Shown in pieces: positions 12,768 through 24,933 of a DNA stretch of 64,000 bases. Under the pieces are notes generated by a model. The model searched no databases. It was not told where the DNA came from and saw nothing but the letters and a program-made list of their open reading frames with translations. The DNA comes from Cardinalis cardinalis. Its lineage: Eukaryota > Chordata > Aves > Passeriformes > Cardinalidae. The stretch is from the NCBI GenBank assembly GCA_014549065.1, contig JACDOX010000300.1, forward strand, positions 79,482-143,481. Reading direction: 5' to 3'. The position numbers were made by a program, and so were the translations under genes. Numbering within the stretch: the stretch's first letter is position 1; each line of letters starts with the position of its first letter.

Positions 12768-14333
12768 AGAATAAAGTNCATTCCATATTTAATTTAATGG
12801 GGGGTTTGGGTAGTAACTGAAGCATTTTCATTCTGTTTGTAGATGTTTATTCCTGGAGACTGGCTGGCTGTGCAGGTGTCTCCTTGCTAGAGTGGAGGGA
12901 TGGAGCTCTTCCTCTCTGTCCCTCTCTCTGCCAGGTGCTTGGGGCAAGGCTGAGAACCTTGTCCACCTCTGTCCAGGTGTGTTCCTGCACTGGGATGAGC
13001 CTGCCAAATGTGTGCCCAATTTGCTATTAAATGGGTTTTTTTTTTCATTATCTCACCCTCCAGCCTGCGATCCAAACACCAACCTGCATTTTCCCCTTGC
13101 TTATTTACATCCCTAAAACTAATAATGCTTTCACAAACCAATTATGCTTTCACAAGCTGATTATGCTTTTACAAATACATGCATAATCGTTGATTGTCTC
13201 TAATTGAAAGTTTGCTGCAAAGACTCCATTATCCAGGCCAGTGTAACAATTTCTGTTGGGTTTGTCCTGCTTAGCTGGGATTGTTGAGGCAGTCCAACAG
13301 TGCTGTGCTGCCCTCTGCACTGATTTCATTCCAGTGAAATCAGGAAATCCCTGCACACAAATAATTTCTGCATCCTTCCATGTCAGCAGAGCTACAGCTG
13401 TGCTAAGAGAGGGCAAGTGCTCAGGTGCATAGGTGAAAGCTGAAGGTTTGGATAACATCTTTACTAATTAGTTCAGGCATGTAAGATAATNCTGCTAATT
13501 TTTGATTAGTTAAAAGTAAGTGGAGGTTGGTGCAGAAGGGAAGGAAATTATTTCAGGTTCAGTTAACACACAGTTAAAACTACCTTTTCCAGCCTTTCCA
13601 CCGCAGACTTACTTGAGAATATTAACAGTTCAAAGTACTTAGCTNGAAAAATCTCATAATGAACATTAGAATTTTTTTTTATTTCAGGGTACTGGTCTAA
13701 CTGCAGCAGCAGTTCAATCAACCTTGCAGTAGTGCAATCTTATTGAATTTCTGCCAGGAATGTAAATGAGAAGCCATTCCTCTTTAAAAGGTTCAGCTAA
13801 TGTAATTAATTGCATTCATTTTCAAGGTGATGTCTTGCTTGTTTGGGCCAGTGAGCAGTAGGGGATAAAAAAAATGGAAATTTCATCAGTGATTACAAAA
13901 GAGATAGTGATTTACTAATTGCCTTTCACCTTTTCCTGACAGTTGGTATCTCTTACCAATCTGCCTCCAGCCACTGGAAGCTGTTCTGTGGTGAGAGATT
14001 AGGCTAAATACACTGTGAGGAATTCTTTAGAGGTGAATTTGTTTTTCCTTCATGGGGAGCTACATTTGTCTCCTGTGCTTTGTAGCAAGTGCAGCCATTT
14101 ACCCTGTGACCCCTGTGCTTTAGGTTAAAACGTGTTCCAGCAGAGAGAATTGTGCTTGGGAACAATCCTCCTTTGCAGGGTGCTGTGGACCTTGGTGGTA
14201 CCTGTGTCTCATGTTTCCAGCTCCAGAAACATAAAATAAAGATTTACATCAGTTCACGAAGGTGCCACGGGATGCTGCAGATGCTGCCCGCTGCCTCATA
14301 TTGCTGCCTTGTCAAAACTCAGTCTCCCACAAA
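12768..14333. other. Intron 2 segment
   Basis: No gene. Contains the 19-bp triplet repeat and, at about 13780-13930, an AT-rich stretch with TAATTAATTGCAT-type motifs that might be regulatory. No CR1 ends seen. Confidence 0.5.
13121..13177. repeat. 19-bp tandem repeat, three copies
   Basis: Three adjacent copies of aataatgctttcacaaacc and variants (aattatgctttcacaagct, gattatgcttttacaaata) start at 13121, 13140 and 13159. Later copies differ by a few substitutions. Confidence 0.9.
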
Positions 14334-14945
14334 TGTCTTGGGTTTGGTGTTGCTGGAATGGCTCCCGAGGTATTAAAGAGTCTTTTGCCCCAGCCCAGCA
14401 ATTGAAGAAGTTGAGATTTCTCAGCTCTGCTTTTCAAGGTTGTTTATTTTCTCTTATCTCCTCCATTCTTTCTCTGAGCTGCTGAGATCTGTCCAGCAGG
14501 TCGGGTTGTGGCACAGTCACTGCCCTTGGGGTGGTGTTAGCTTTTTATAGTAAAAACCAGGCGTATTTTATTTACAATAATTTTCCAATACCTATCACCT
14601 ATGTTAGACAGTTTGTCTCTACTCTAAACCAATCCAGAAGTGCCACCATCCCAGCAGAAGATGGAGGATAAGAAGGAGAAGGACAAGGCACACCCAGATT
14701 CCTCCATCTTGCCTCTTGAACCCCCATTCTAAATCCCCAAAATTCTACTTTTTCACCCTGTGACAAATTCACTATCACTCTACTCAAACTCCTGTGGCTT
14801 GTAAATCTTCACACAAAGTNGGTAATTGTTTCCATGGGTTAAAATCAAANGCACAGGNGTCTGTGACTCCGTGCCAAGGTCTCTGAACCTCTGTCAGGGT
14901 CTCCAATCACCCAGGGCAGCCAGAGGAATGTCCTGGGTCCTGACA
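14334..14945 (-). mobile_element. Solo LTR of a second type, possibly ERVL
   Basis: On the + strand it begins TGTCTTGGGTTTGG and ends GGGTCCTGACA, so the sense (minus) strand starts TGTCAGGACCC. AATAAA reads on minus (tattttatttac on +, near 14565). The left end resembles the left end of the element at 28697. Flanks acaaa and aaatg share As, but I could not settle a clean TSD; assignment to ERVL rests on memory of similar songbird LTRs. Confidence 0.7.
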
Positions 14946-16693
14946 AAATGAAATGCCCAAAATCAGATTTCACAGCCTGGTGGGGGTGTTGGACATCAAG
15001 CAGGGCAGCTGCTCACCTGCTGGGATCACTCCTGTCCCATGATTTCCTCTCTGCCTTGGAGTTCCAGTGTGCAGTGACCTGTGCTGGGGCCATGCGGGAG
15101 CTGCTCACAGGTGTGAAGAAACAGATGGTTTTCTTGCAATCCATGATTATAGAGTGATGTGCATTTAAGGAAACATTGCTCTTACATGAATATAAATACA
15201 GCTGGATCTCCCCTGCCCCAGTTCAAGGCTGGGAAACTGGCTTAGGTTTTACCAGAGAAAAAATTAAAGGGGAAAGTGTCAGAGTCAGAGAACCCNGAGA
15301 ACTGACATGATAGCACATTCAGGAGACTTTTAAAAGCTGTTTAAGCTTTGATGCAAAATACATTGATACTCCTGACAGTTTCACTTCTTACTCTTCCATT
15401 TAAATGTCAGATATTTCATATCTACAGGAAACTCACAGTGATATGGCTCAGTAGTATCAGGGAGCCACTTGCACAAGAAAAGAGCTCCAGAGTTTCATTT
15501 GAATCCCACCTGTGTGAGGAAAGGCAGGAGCCATCAACACAGGCTTTGCCAGTGCCCTGGGGTTCAGGGGCTCTGTGATTCCCAGTTCTAGGCAGCAGGA
15601 TGAGAGGGGACACTCCCAGCAGTTTCTTTATTTCAGACCAAAGGGAAGCCATGGGATGCTCCAGCAAATCCTCTGTTGCTGAAGAAGAGCTGGAGAAAAC
15701 TTAAGTAAAGGTCCAGAGCTGCCAGGTGTGTCCAAATCCATTTGTATCTTAACAGAAATCAAGCTCCTGTGACAAACTGTCTGTGACCAACAATTTAAAA
15801 TCAGTTTTAACTCTTCTCCTCTGCTCTTAATTTGCAGTAGCAATTTGGACAGATTAAAAAGTATCAATTAGAATTTAGGAAGATTTTTCCAATCTCTTTT
15901 GCTGTTACTTATTTGTTTTGCTAAAAGCAGGATTAGAGCTTGTTCTGGCCCAGAGGTTGGACAGGGTAAGGGTTGGGAGTTGCAGCTAAATGGGATTTTG
16001 TGTGTNAGGTGGCCCAGCTGTGCCATGAATGAGGCCAGTGGTTCCTGCAGCCTCCCTTGGCTGCACTCTGGTCCAGCCCTGCTGGCAGCATGCAGATAAC
16101 TCATTAAATCAATCTGTGTAATGAGATCTGTTTGACTCCGTTTAATTTCGTATTGAATGTAGATGGAATCAGGGAAGTGGCTCCTCTGACAAATCTCTGG
16201 GCTGTGCTGGGGNGCCTTGGGCCATTTCCAAGGTTCAAAAGGTGCCAACTTTGACCCCAGTGAGCTGGCAGATCCAAACCCATCAGCCTGTGGATCCAGT
16301 GAGGCAGAGCCCCTGCTGATGCCAGCAGGTTCCCATTCCAGGGCTTCAACAAACCACAACTGGAGCCTCCAAAAAAACTATCAGCAGATAAACTGAAACT
16401 ATCAGAAGCCAAATAAACACTGAGGGGTTGGACAGCATTGTGAAAAAGATCACAAACAATGTTTGCTGCTTCACTGAGGCTTAAGTAATTCCCCCTAGCC
16501 AGTTCTGTTTGGAAATGCATAAATAAATACTTNGTGCTGAAAGAATGCTTGCTTCTCTAGGAAAAACAAGCTGACAGTTGTTCCGGGTTTTATTCCTAAA
16601 GTACTTCTGTTCTGGGCAAAATCAATGCAAGAGAGTAGACAAAGCTAGAAGTAACAAAAGTAACAAGGTGCTAAAGGCCTGCCTTTCCTACGG
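14946..16693. other. Intron 2 segment, no recognised element
   Basis: No exon or clear repeat seen. The open frame at 15868-16359 (minus) has no recognisable motifs and is interrupted by Ns; I take it as chance. Confidence 0.5.
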
Positions 16694-16919
16694 CTGTAAA
16701 TACAATCTCATTCTGTGACATTTCCTTGTGGCTTTGCAGTTATGCTGGAGTACTTAGCCAGCTGGTTCTGGTGTAAATTTGCTTCGTTCATTCCTGGTTC
16801 ATCCTCCTGTAAATACAATATCATTCTATGACACTTCCTTGTGGTTTTGCAGTTATCCTGCAGTACTTCTCAAGCTGGTTCTGGTGTAAATCTGGTTTGT
16901 TTATTCCTGGTTCATCTTC
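16694..16919. repeat. 113-bp tandem duplication
   Basis: Two adjacent copies, 16694-16806 and 16807-16919, both starting ctgtaaatacaat and both containing cttgtgg-ttttgcagttat and agctggttctggtgtaaat. They differ at about a dozen positions, so the duplication is not recent. Confidence 0.93.
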
Positions 16920-19900
16920 CTGAGGGTAAAGTGGGGCAGGGAGGAGNGAGATGGAGTTCTCCTGCTGCCTGTGGAGGATCCCTGTCCCTGCAGGTACAGG
17001 TTGTGCATTGCCCATGTGGCCTTAAATGATGGCAGAAGCCTTAAAGTACTTGAGGCNCTCATTAAACTCGGAATTCAGCATTTGCTCCTTCCCACCCCAG
17101 CCGTTGTTGCTGCATTCAAAGCCCCTGGGCCCAGTTGAGTTAACTGTGGTGGTCATCACCCAGTTGTTCTTCTTTCCTGCCTAAATGAGATGTCTCCCCT
17201 GAAAATAACACAAGTCTGGCATGCAGGTGGCACAGCTTTCAAATGTTAAACCAGACAGCAATTAGCCTGAGTTGGTCACTCATTTGCAATACCCCCAAGT
17301 TTTGGAGTTGGGATTTTGATTTTTTTTTTAAAGCAGTTGTGGTTGCTGTTTGATATTTATAACAGGTTGCTGAAGTCATGGGCTGTTCTCATATAAGGGA
17401 AAGGCAGTGGGATGCTCCCAGGCCAGCCCTGTGGCACAGAGGGACAGGAGGAACCTGGCTGGTTCCCACCTGTGGAATGGTGCAGTACCTGTTCCCACTC
17501 AGAAAATCAGCATTAATTCCATTTAAATGCTACATTTGCCATATATCAAATTTCTTTTGTTTTGGAGCTTTTTTAAAAAAAAACCTGCCTTTAAAGCTAT
17601 AACTTAAAATACAAACCCAAGGCATGAAACNCTCCAAAAACTGGTTTAACTTCAAGTTACTTAGCCTGAAGATGGTTTGTGGAGCCTCTTTGCTCTGGAA
17701 ATGCTCATCAGAAAGTTTTGGTCCCTCTCCCTCCTCCAGACAGGAGACACAGTTCTCTGGGTAGATGTGGAGTTGCAGAACAACTTCATTTTCATTTTAC
17801 AGGATTTTAAAACAAAATAACTTTTGGTTAATTAGAAGAGAAGTGTGGATTTTTAAAATGTGAATGATTTCTGAAATGTAAAAATCAGGTTATATTGTGT
17901 AATTTCTTTGTGACAATGGAAATCATCTCATCTGGAGAGGGGAAATGTAGAAAAACTTTGCTGCCTCCACAGAATCATTGTGCCTTTTGTAGTTGCTCTT
18001 TGATCAGAGTGGAGTGTGGGCTGCAAAGTGGAAAAGAAGTGGTCAGGATTGTTTCACTTCAGTACCTCCAGGAAGATTTTTTCCAATCTGTAAAACACAC
18101 GGGTACTTCTGCATACCTTGTGATTCGTAAACTCGGTTTATGGTTCATGTCCTGGCACAACCCTTAAGAATCCAGTTGGATTGGGTAGTCAGTGGAAATA
18201 AAAAGTGGATTATTTCTTGTGAAGAATTGATAAAAGAATAATGAGTGTAATCTGAAGTAGGCGAAGGAACTGCATCATCCTCCAGAATTAAGGTGATGTT
18301 TGTATATATTAAATAAAATAAGGAGAAATATTTATCAAAGGAATCTATCAAAGATCCAAAATCTCTGAGCTGGCCTTAAGTACATATTTTCTCCCTTTAT
18401 GAGGTAGTAAATTGTCAAAATAAAAACTCCTAGAACTGGCTTGTGGACTTACAGGAATGAGTGGGAAGTCTGTAGCAAGATGTTGAAAATACAAACTTTA
18501 GGTTTTGTATAAAGGTTATTTATAATCAAAGGAATAAAAAAAAAAAATAGAATTTGCTCTAGCCCAGGGGTTAAGACAACCTTTGGTTTGGGAGTTGTAG
18601 GAAAACATAAGGCAATGAAGCTATAAAAGCTGAAAAGAAGAGGAATATAAATAATCATACAGTTAAAAGAGAAAAAACAAGGCAGCAATAGAAAAAAGGG
18701 TTATAAAGGCTAGGGCTGATGCCTTTAATGCATAGCTCAGCAGCATTAAATGCCCAATAAAAAGCAAACAAATTCTGGAGTGAATGAGCAGAGTGAGGAG
18801 AAATTGCAGCCACTGGGGTGGGTGGAGCTCCCCTCTTATGGAAGGGCTGCTCCAGAAGGGATCAGGGCACAGCCAAGGCCACACTGGGCTGGTCTGGGGT
18901 CCTGGGCATGTAAAAGTACTATGGGACATCTGAAAAATTGGTCTTTAATAGCCTTTGGTAAAACAGANGTGGGAAAAGGATTAATGGGGGCTCACTGGTT
19001 GATAAAGGTATTTGTTGTGCTGGGAATAAAATGAGAGATGCTCCAGGGATGTCTGAGCTGCTGGGANTGTGAGGGCAAGGCATTGAGAACTGGTGTGAGG
19101 AAGGGATGTATGCACTNGATCATATTCCTCGGAATAAACAGAAATACACCAGAGGCTTTCGGGGAGAAGAGTGGGATAAATGCTCTGAGGACTTCTCAAA
19201 CACTGGTTAAGGTGTGACTCGGTGTGAGGAGGAAAAGGGAAGCAGCTTTCCACCAGATTTTCTTTGCAGGAGTGTTTCATGTATCCAGACTCTTCNCATG
19301 CTGTTGGAATAGTGCTGGAGAGTGGAGATTATTGAGCTCATGTGGCTGCTGGGATGAGTGCTGAAAATCCAGGCTGAAGGGTTCGAGAAGAGGGGAGAGA
19401 AGCTCTCAAAACTGGGCACTGCTGTGATTTAGCTGTTAAAAAATGGACCTTCCCCAAAGTGGGTGCCAGTGCTAGAGGTGTAACATTCTGACATGAAATT
19501 ATTTCAGTAGATATGGCATCACCTATTGTACTGCTGTGGTTTTCTAGTCTCTTTTGTCTCTTGGATAGACTGGTTTAATTATACATTAATCATCCATTTG
19601 GATGCAGTCATAGTCAAAACAGTGTGTTTGTACATTTTGTGTTTTCTAAATGTGACATTTGGCCAGGCTCTGTGTTTTTGCAGTGGACGAGTATTTAATN
19701 GATTTTCTCTGCTAGTTTTAAGAGACATTCTGTTTATTAGTTTGTCGAGCTGCTTATTGTTTATATGTCAAATTTTTCAACACTTCACTTGTACTGATGA
19801 TGTTTTTCTGGCTGTGAAGAGGTTGCTTTGTCCTGAAGGAATGATTGTTGTTTGTCTTGGTGGATAAGAGTTAACTTAAGTGTCTTCATAAACAGTAAAC

Positions 19901-22260
19901 ACAACAAAGCCATAAATATTGATTCTTTTATTAAAGAAACATTTATTTTTTTTTACTCTGTTTAAACTAGCTCTTGCAGGCAAAAAGGAATCATTTAAGC
20001 ATTATTTTTGTTCATAAAACTGTAAACTTTCCCAGAAGGTGGGCTTCAGGTTCCTGGGTTGATTTTGACATCTGTACGCAAGAATGCAATTGCTGCAAAA
20101 TAAAATTGTTTGGTAATATTTGAAAGCGGAGAAAAACCAGCCCTGTCTATGACTCTGTTCTTTGGATGCAGGTAATGGGAATCTTTTTCCATCTCTTTGT
20201 CCTGCCTTATCCATGTCTGACTGGATATTTTGCAATTCCCATGAAATGTCTGCAGTGGCAAGGAACCAGTGGCAACATTTCTCATAGGAAGTTTGAGAAA
20301 ACACTGTCCATTATCCNACACATTTGTTTATTAGATTAGTTGCATCTCTTTGGAAGACTGTTTAAANGAAGGAAATGAAATAAATTTTCTGTATCAGGTG
20401 ATTTTTTTCCTGAATGATATTTACAAATGGTTGCTGTTACCTGGAGCTGTGGTGTTAATAGGGAGAAGAAGAGCCTCAGTTTGGAGAAGTCTCTTTGCCT
20501 TGCAGTGTGTTTCCACCTGGCCTCCAAAGTGTGTTGTGAGGAGTAACCTGCACCTGGTCCCTGGCAGACCTTGTTACCATGGGCTGTTTCCTCTTCCAAT
20601 AAGGAATCTCCTTAGGAGAGGTGGAGATGGTCATCCAGAAACTCTTGGTCGTCAGTAAAGAGCTGGCTTGGGTGGCTTTTGGTGAAATCCAGGATAATAT
20701 TTGAGCCTTTGAGGTATTTTTTAAGGGAGAGATGGGTTCTTCACTGTCTCAGGACAGCCCTAGCACAAACTTGGCCACGTTTCTCTGGCATTTGAGGTTT
20801 AACCCTTAGGACAAGATTTTGAATCCCAGTAGCAACTGAGGAATTACACTTGAGAAACATCAAAGATCTGTGCTCATTTTATGATCTTTGCAAATAACAA
20901 AATCGCCATTGTCTCTTCATGCCCAGTAAAGCTAAACAGGCCTTTGTGGGCTTTTCTGTTTGGTTTTGGGGGTTTTTGGTGTGGCATTTCTCTTTCCCAT
21001 TCCCACATGGTGGTTTCACTACATCTCTTACCTCTCTCATCTTGGAGCTCGGCCAGTTTGCAGCAGTTGANGATTTAATTTTTTTCTTGAAGGTCTCTCT
21101 ATCAGCTGCAGTTGTTTTCTCAGGGTGGGGAAGTATCTTTTCCCATTCTGCAACCTGTCTTTCTCATTCATGGTGCTTTTCAAAAGTCATAGTATCTTAG
21201 CACATTCTAAATGTCACAAAGGATTTGAATAACTTCAACATATGGTGTGGATCAGCTGTGAATTCCACTACAAACACCAGGAGCAGAAAGCAAACTGCAT
21301 GAGGGAGGCAAGGCAGAAAGCAAATTAGGTAGGGAAAAAATAAAAGATGTGGAATTAGTGGAACAATGAGATGAATCAATACACTCATTTAAAATATCTG
21401 GATAAAATAATATACTTCAAATTCAAGGAGAAATTACGGGCACATCTTGTCTATGCCCATATTTTTTTAACGTTTTCTGTCTGCTTGTATTGTCCTTTGA
21501 AAAAACAATTATCTGTCCACATTTGACATAATTTTAAGTATTGACAGAAATGGGGACTTGCAATTTAAAAGTAAATGCCTTTATTAATTAAAATCCAGAG
21601 ATGAGGCAGCTTGAACTCATTTGTGGTCAGACCAAGGTCTGTAGACAACTCATGAAGGAAGGAGCATTTCCTTTCATGGCCCCAGAAAACCCCATGAAAC
21701 ACAAATTATTTATCAAGATCACCGAGGTCAGAGGGTGACCTGCTACTTAATGGTGTTTTGTAGAATTTTTTTCTTTTTCTTGCAGTTATTTCCAGTTGAT
21801 GAAGTGCTCCATTATGCATTAGTGTACAGTGAGTATATATATAAATGTTGTGTGTATATATAGTCTTTGCACACTCATGAATAAAATATACACGTGTACA
21901 GATATATACAGGCATTTTCTGCTGAGAAGGATGNAACAGGCAGGACTATATTGATTAATTTCCATGTAGGCTGTTCTGAATTCCACTTTTCCTGTTGACT
22001 CTGTGGCAGTGTGTGACTCCAGGCTCCCTGAAGTGACCTGGTGTGATTGAATGTCCAGGTTGTCCCGTGGCACTCTGCAGGGTGAGGCCGTGCATTCCCA
22101 GGCTGCCCCAGTCTTGGCACATGGCTGGATGCCTTTCCAGAGCCGCTGTTTTAAACACAAATATGAAAAAAGCAGCTGAAGTGCCCTGGAATAGCATTGA
22201 GATAACTTGTGGAGGTNACTTGTAGGAGGTTAATTCTCCTCCACTTCTGACTTAACTTTT
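16920..22260. other. Intron 2 segment, mostly unique
   Basis: No gene recognised. A short (TA)n/(TG)n stretch lies around 21832-21863. The section 18540-18770 is A-rich on the + strand and could be old mobile DNA, but I cannot name it. Confidence 0.5.
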
Positions 22261-22835
22261 AGAATCACAGAATGGTGTGGGTTGAAAGGGGCCTTAAAGA
22301 TCATCCAGTCCAACCCCCTGCCATGGCAGGGACACCTTCCACCATCCCAGGCTGCTCCCAGCCCTGCCCAGCCTGGCCTTGGGCACTGCCAGGGATCCAG
22401 GGGCAGCCCCAGCTGCTCTGGGCACCCTGTGCCAGGGCCTCAGCATCCTCACAGAAAATTTATCCTGATATCCAATCTCACCCTTTCTTCTGTCAATTTG
22501 AAGCCATCCCCTCTTGTCCTGTCACTTCAGGCTCTTGTAAAGAGTCTCCACNTTCCTTGTCAGTTCCTTCAGGTACTGGAAAGCCACATTTAGGTNACCC
22601 TGAAGCCTTTTGTTGTCCAGGTGAGCAATCCCAGCTGTGCCAGCAATGCTGCTCCATCCTCTGATCATCCTGGAGCCTCCTCTGGGCTCTCTGCAGCATC
22701 TCCAGGTCCTCCTGTGCTGGGCCAGGGCTGGGGCAGCTCTGCAGGTGGGAAATCACCTGAGAACAGGGGCAGAGGGGCAGAACCCCCCCTGTGCTGCTGC
22801 CCACACTGGGGCTCAGCCCAGGACAAGCTTTCTTC
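22261..22835 (-). mobile_element. CR1 LINE 3' fragment, ~570 bp
   Basis: Starts with the complement of the CR1 3' end (agaatcacagaatgg, then ttgaaaggggccttaaagat) and continues with catccagtccaaccccctgc and the GC-rich body (ccagctgctctgggcaccct) to about 22835. One of the longest CR1 copies here. Several overlapping open frames in it are by-products of its GC-rich composition. Confidence 0.92.
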
Positions 22836-23914
22836 CTTTTAAAATTCCTTCCTGCAGCACATTCTGCATTCATATGTGAGACATAAATCTCATTTTATAG
22901 TGTCACCTGGCCTCTGTCACCTCGTGTTTGGTGGAAAGCCACTGTCCCACTAAAGGTTTTTTATCTCATGAGTGTTTCTGATGCAGGGAGTCACGGAGCA
23001 AAGGGAATGCCAGGGAATTGCTCTCTGGGATTGTTACATCCTTGTGGAAATGGTTTCATTTAACTTGTGGCTCTTCCTTCTGGACTGAGCAATGTTCAAG
23101 GTTTGGTTTTGCACAAAAGGCAGAAATACTGTGGGCAGTTTGTCTGAATCACCTCAGGCTTTGCCTTCAGCCCATTGGAGCAGCCCCAGCTCCTCAGGGG
23201 CTGAAATCCTCCACCAGCAGCAGAGCTGGGACTCTTCAGAGGGCCACAGTTCATCCCATGCACATACAATACATTCCACCTCCCTTAATCTGGACTTTCC
23301 TGCATTTAACTGATCTAAGATGCTGTTGGAAATNTTTGCTACTGGTGGGTCTCACTTTATTGGTTATCCAAAGCAGATAATCTACAAAGCAAATTAAAGC
23401 TGAGTGAAAAAGTGCTGGGAAATGAAGTGTAATAGGAGGCAGATATCACTATATGTTTAACAGAAATAGACCTGTCAGAGGTATTTGTTTGTGACTTTAC
23501 AGCTGAAATTGAATTTTCTAAACCATGTCAAAAACTAAAAAATGACACAGTGTAAAGACTTAAAGATATAGATAAACACAGAGCCTCTGTGTGGAAGCAA
23601 AGAGAGGATCTGTGGTAATTGTAGGAATAAATCCCTTGGTGTGAGTGACATATGTAACTCCAAAAATCCCCTCACCAGTGACATACATAACTCTAACAGC
23701 CTTGTCTTTTTCCTGTCCTCAGCTGTGCTCTCTGTCAAGGCACAGGCTGCACCACAATCCTGGAGATTTGAACAGCTATTTAGAACTGTGGCAGAATTTA
23801 AAAAAACCAAACAAACAGACTTGAGATCCCCATGTTTTGAAACAGCAACTGCAATATAGGCTGGGACTGGTTTCCAAATGGTTATTACAGAAAACTTTGG
23901 NGTGTGTTTCCATG
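22836..23914. other. Intron 2 segment, no recognised element
   Basis: Unique-looking AT-rich sequence between a CR1 and an LTR. No exon signals supported. Confidence 0.5.
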
Positions 23915-23920
23915 CCTGGG

Positions 23921-24306
23921 TGTGGTGGNGCTCACAGGGGTNNCAGGNNGAGGGAAGAGATGAGAATCTTCACTCCATGTTTCAGAAGGCTGATTTATTA
24001 TTTTATGATATATATTATATGAAATGAAAATTATATATGAAAACTATACTAAAAGAATAGAAGAAAGGATTTAATCAGAAGGCTTGAAAGGAATAGAAAG
24101 GAATGATAATAAAATCTTGTGGCTGCTCACAGCCTTGACACAGGTAGCTGTCATTGGTCATCAAGTAAAAAACAATTTCCCATGCTGGGTAAACANTTCT
24201 CCAAATCACGTTCCAAAGCAGCAAAACATGGAGAAGCTGAAGCTTCTCAGCTTCTCAGGAGAAAAGATCCTAACTAAAGGATTTTTCAGAAAATATGTCC
24301 GTGACA
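23921..24306 (-). mobile_element. Solo LTR, ~385-bp ERVK-like family, copy 3
   Basis: Runs TGTGGTGGNGCTCACAGG to ATATGTCCGTGACA, 386 bp, with an exact 6-bp TSD CCTGGG at 23915-23920 and 24307-24312. More diverged than the other copies, with a short AT-rich insertion (near 24020-24045) in the tatatatta region and several Ns near the left end. Sense strand is minus. Confidence 0.92.
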
Positions 24307-24814
24307 CCTGGGTGCTCTTTTGTGACAGCACAAATGTTTCCATGCCTGTGTGAGGTGCTGGTGGTGGAGACACTTGCAGTGCTGCTGCTGCTGTCCCCAG
24401 TCCCTGTGGATGGTGAGGCACAGCTGAGTGTCCCATCCCAGCCCCCCAGGGTGGTGATTTGTGAGATAGGAACACGTTTGTGTAGATGCCAGCTGAAGCC
24501 ATGAGCTGTTCTGCAGTATTGCAATGATATTGGCACCTCCTGTTCATGCTCCAGTAGGTTCAAGATCATCTCGTTTAACAGGGTAAAATTGACTTGGAGA
24601 GTTCAGCAATCAGGACATTTGTGCACCTTTGGGTGATGCCATGGGCTGTGCTGGTGCTAAAAGTTTCAGAATAGAATGAAAAATTAAAGGGGTTCCTGAG
24701 AGGAGCACAGGGCCCAAGAGTGCAATTGAGGATCCANCTGAAACATTCCTTAAAATAAGCTTGGAATTGGGCACTTAATTAAGCATTTGTTATCAATGGC
24801 ATTGAGAGCCACAG

Positions 24815-24933
24815 TCCCACCCCTGCCATGGGCAGGGACACCTCCCACTGTCCCAGGCTGCTCCAAGCCCTTGTNCAGCCTGGCCTTGGACACTNCCAGG
24901 GGCAGCCACAGCTGCTCTGGGCACCCTGTGCCA
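24815..24933 (-). mobile_element. CR1 LINE fragment
   Basis: Contains cagggacacctcccactgtc, caggctgctccaagccc and cagctgctctgggcaccctg, all CR1 3' region on the complement. Truncated at both ends: no terminal agaatcacagaat remains. Confidence 0.85.

Noticed and set aside
15868..16520. Minus-strand frames of 138 and 163 codons
   Set aside because: Overlap each other in different frames, contain Ns and match no family known to me.
23907..24352. Repeat of gtttccatgcctg on both sides of LTR copy 3
   Set aside because: Considered as a longer target duplication, but the second copy is 32 bp beyond the exact 6-bp TSD; probably chance or an older local duplication.
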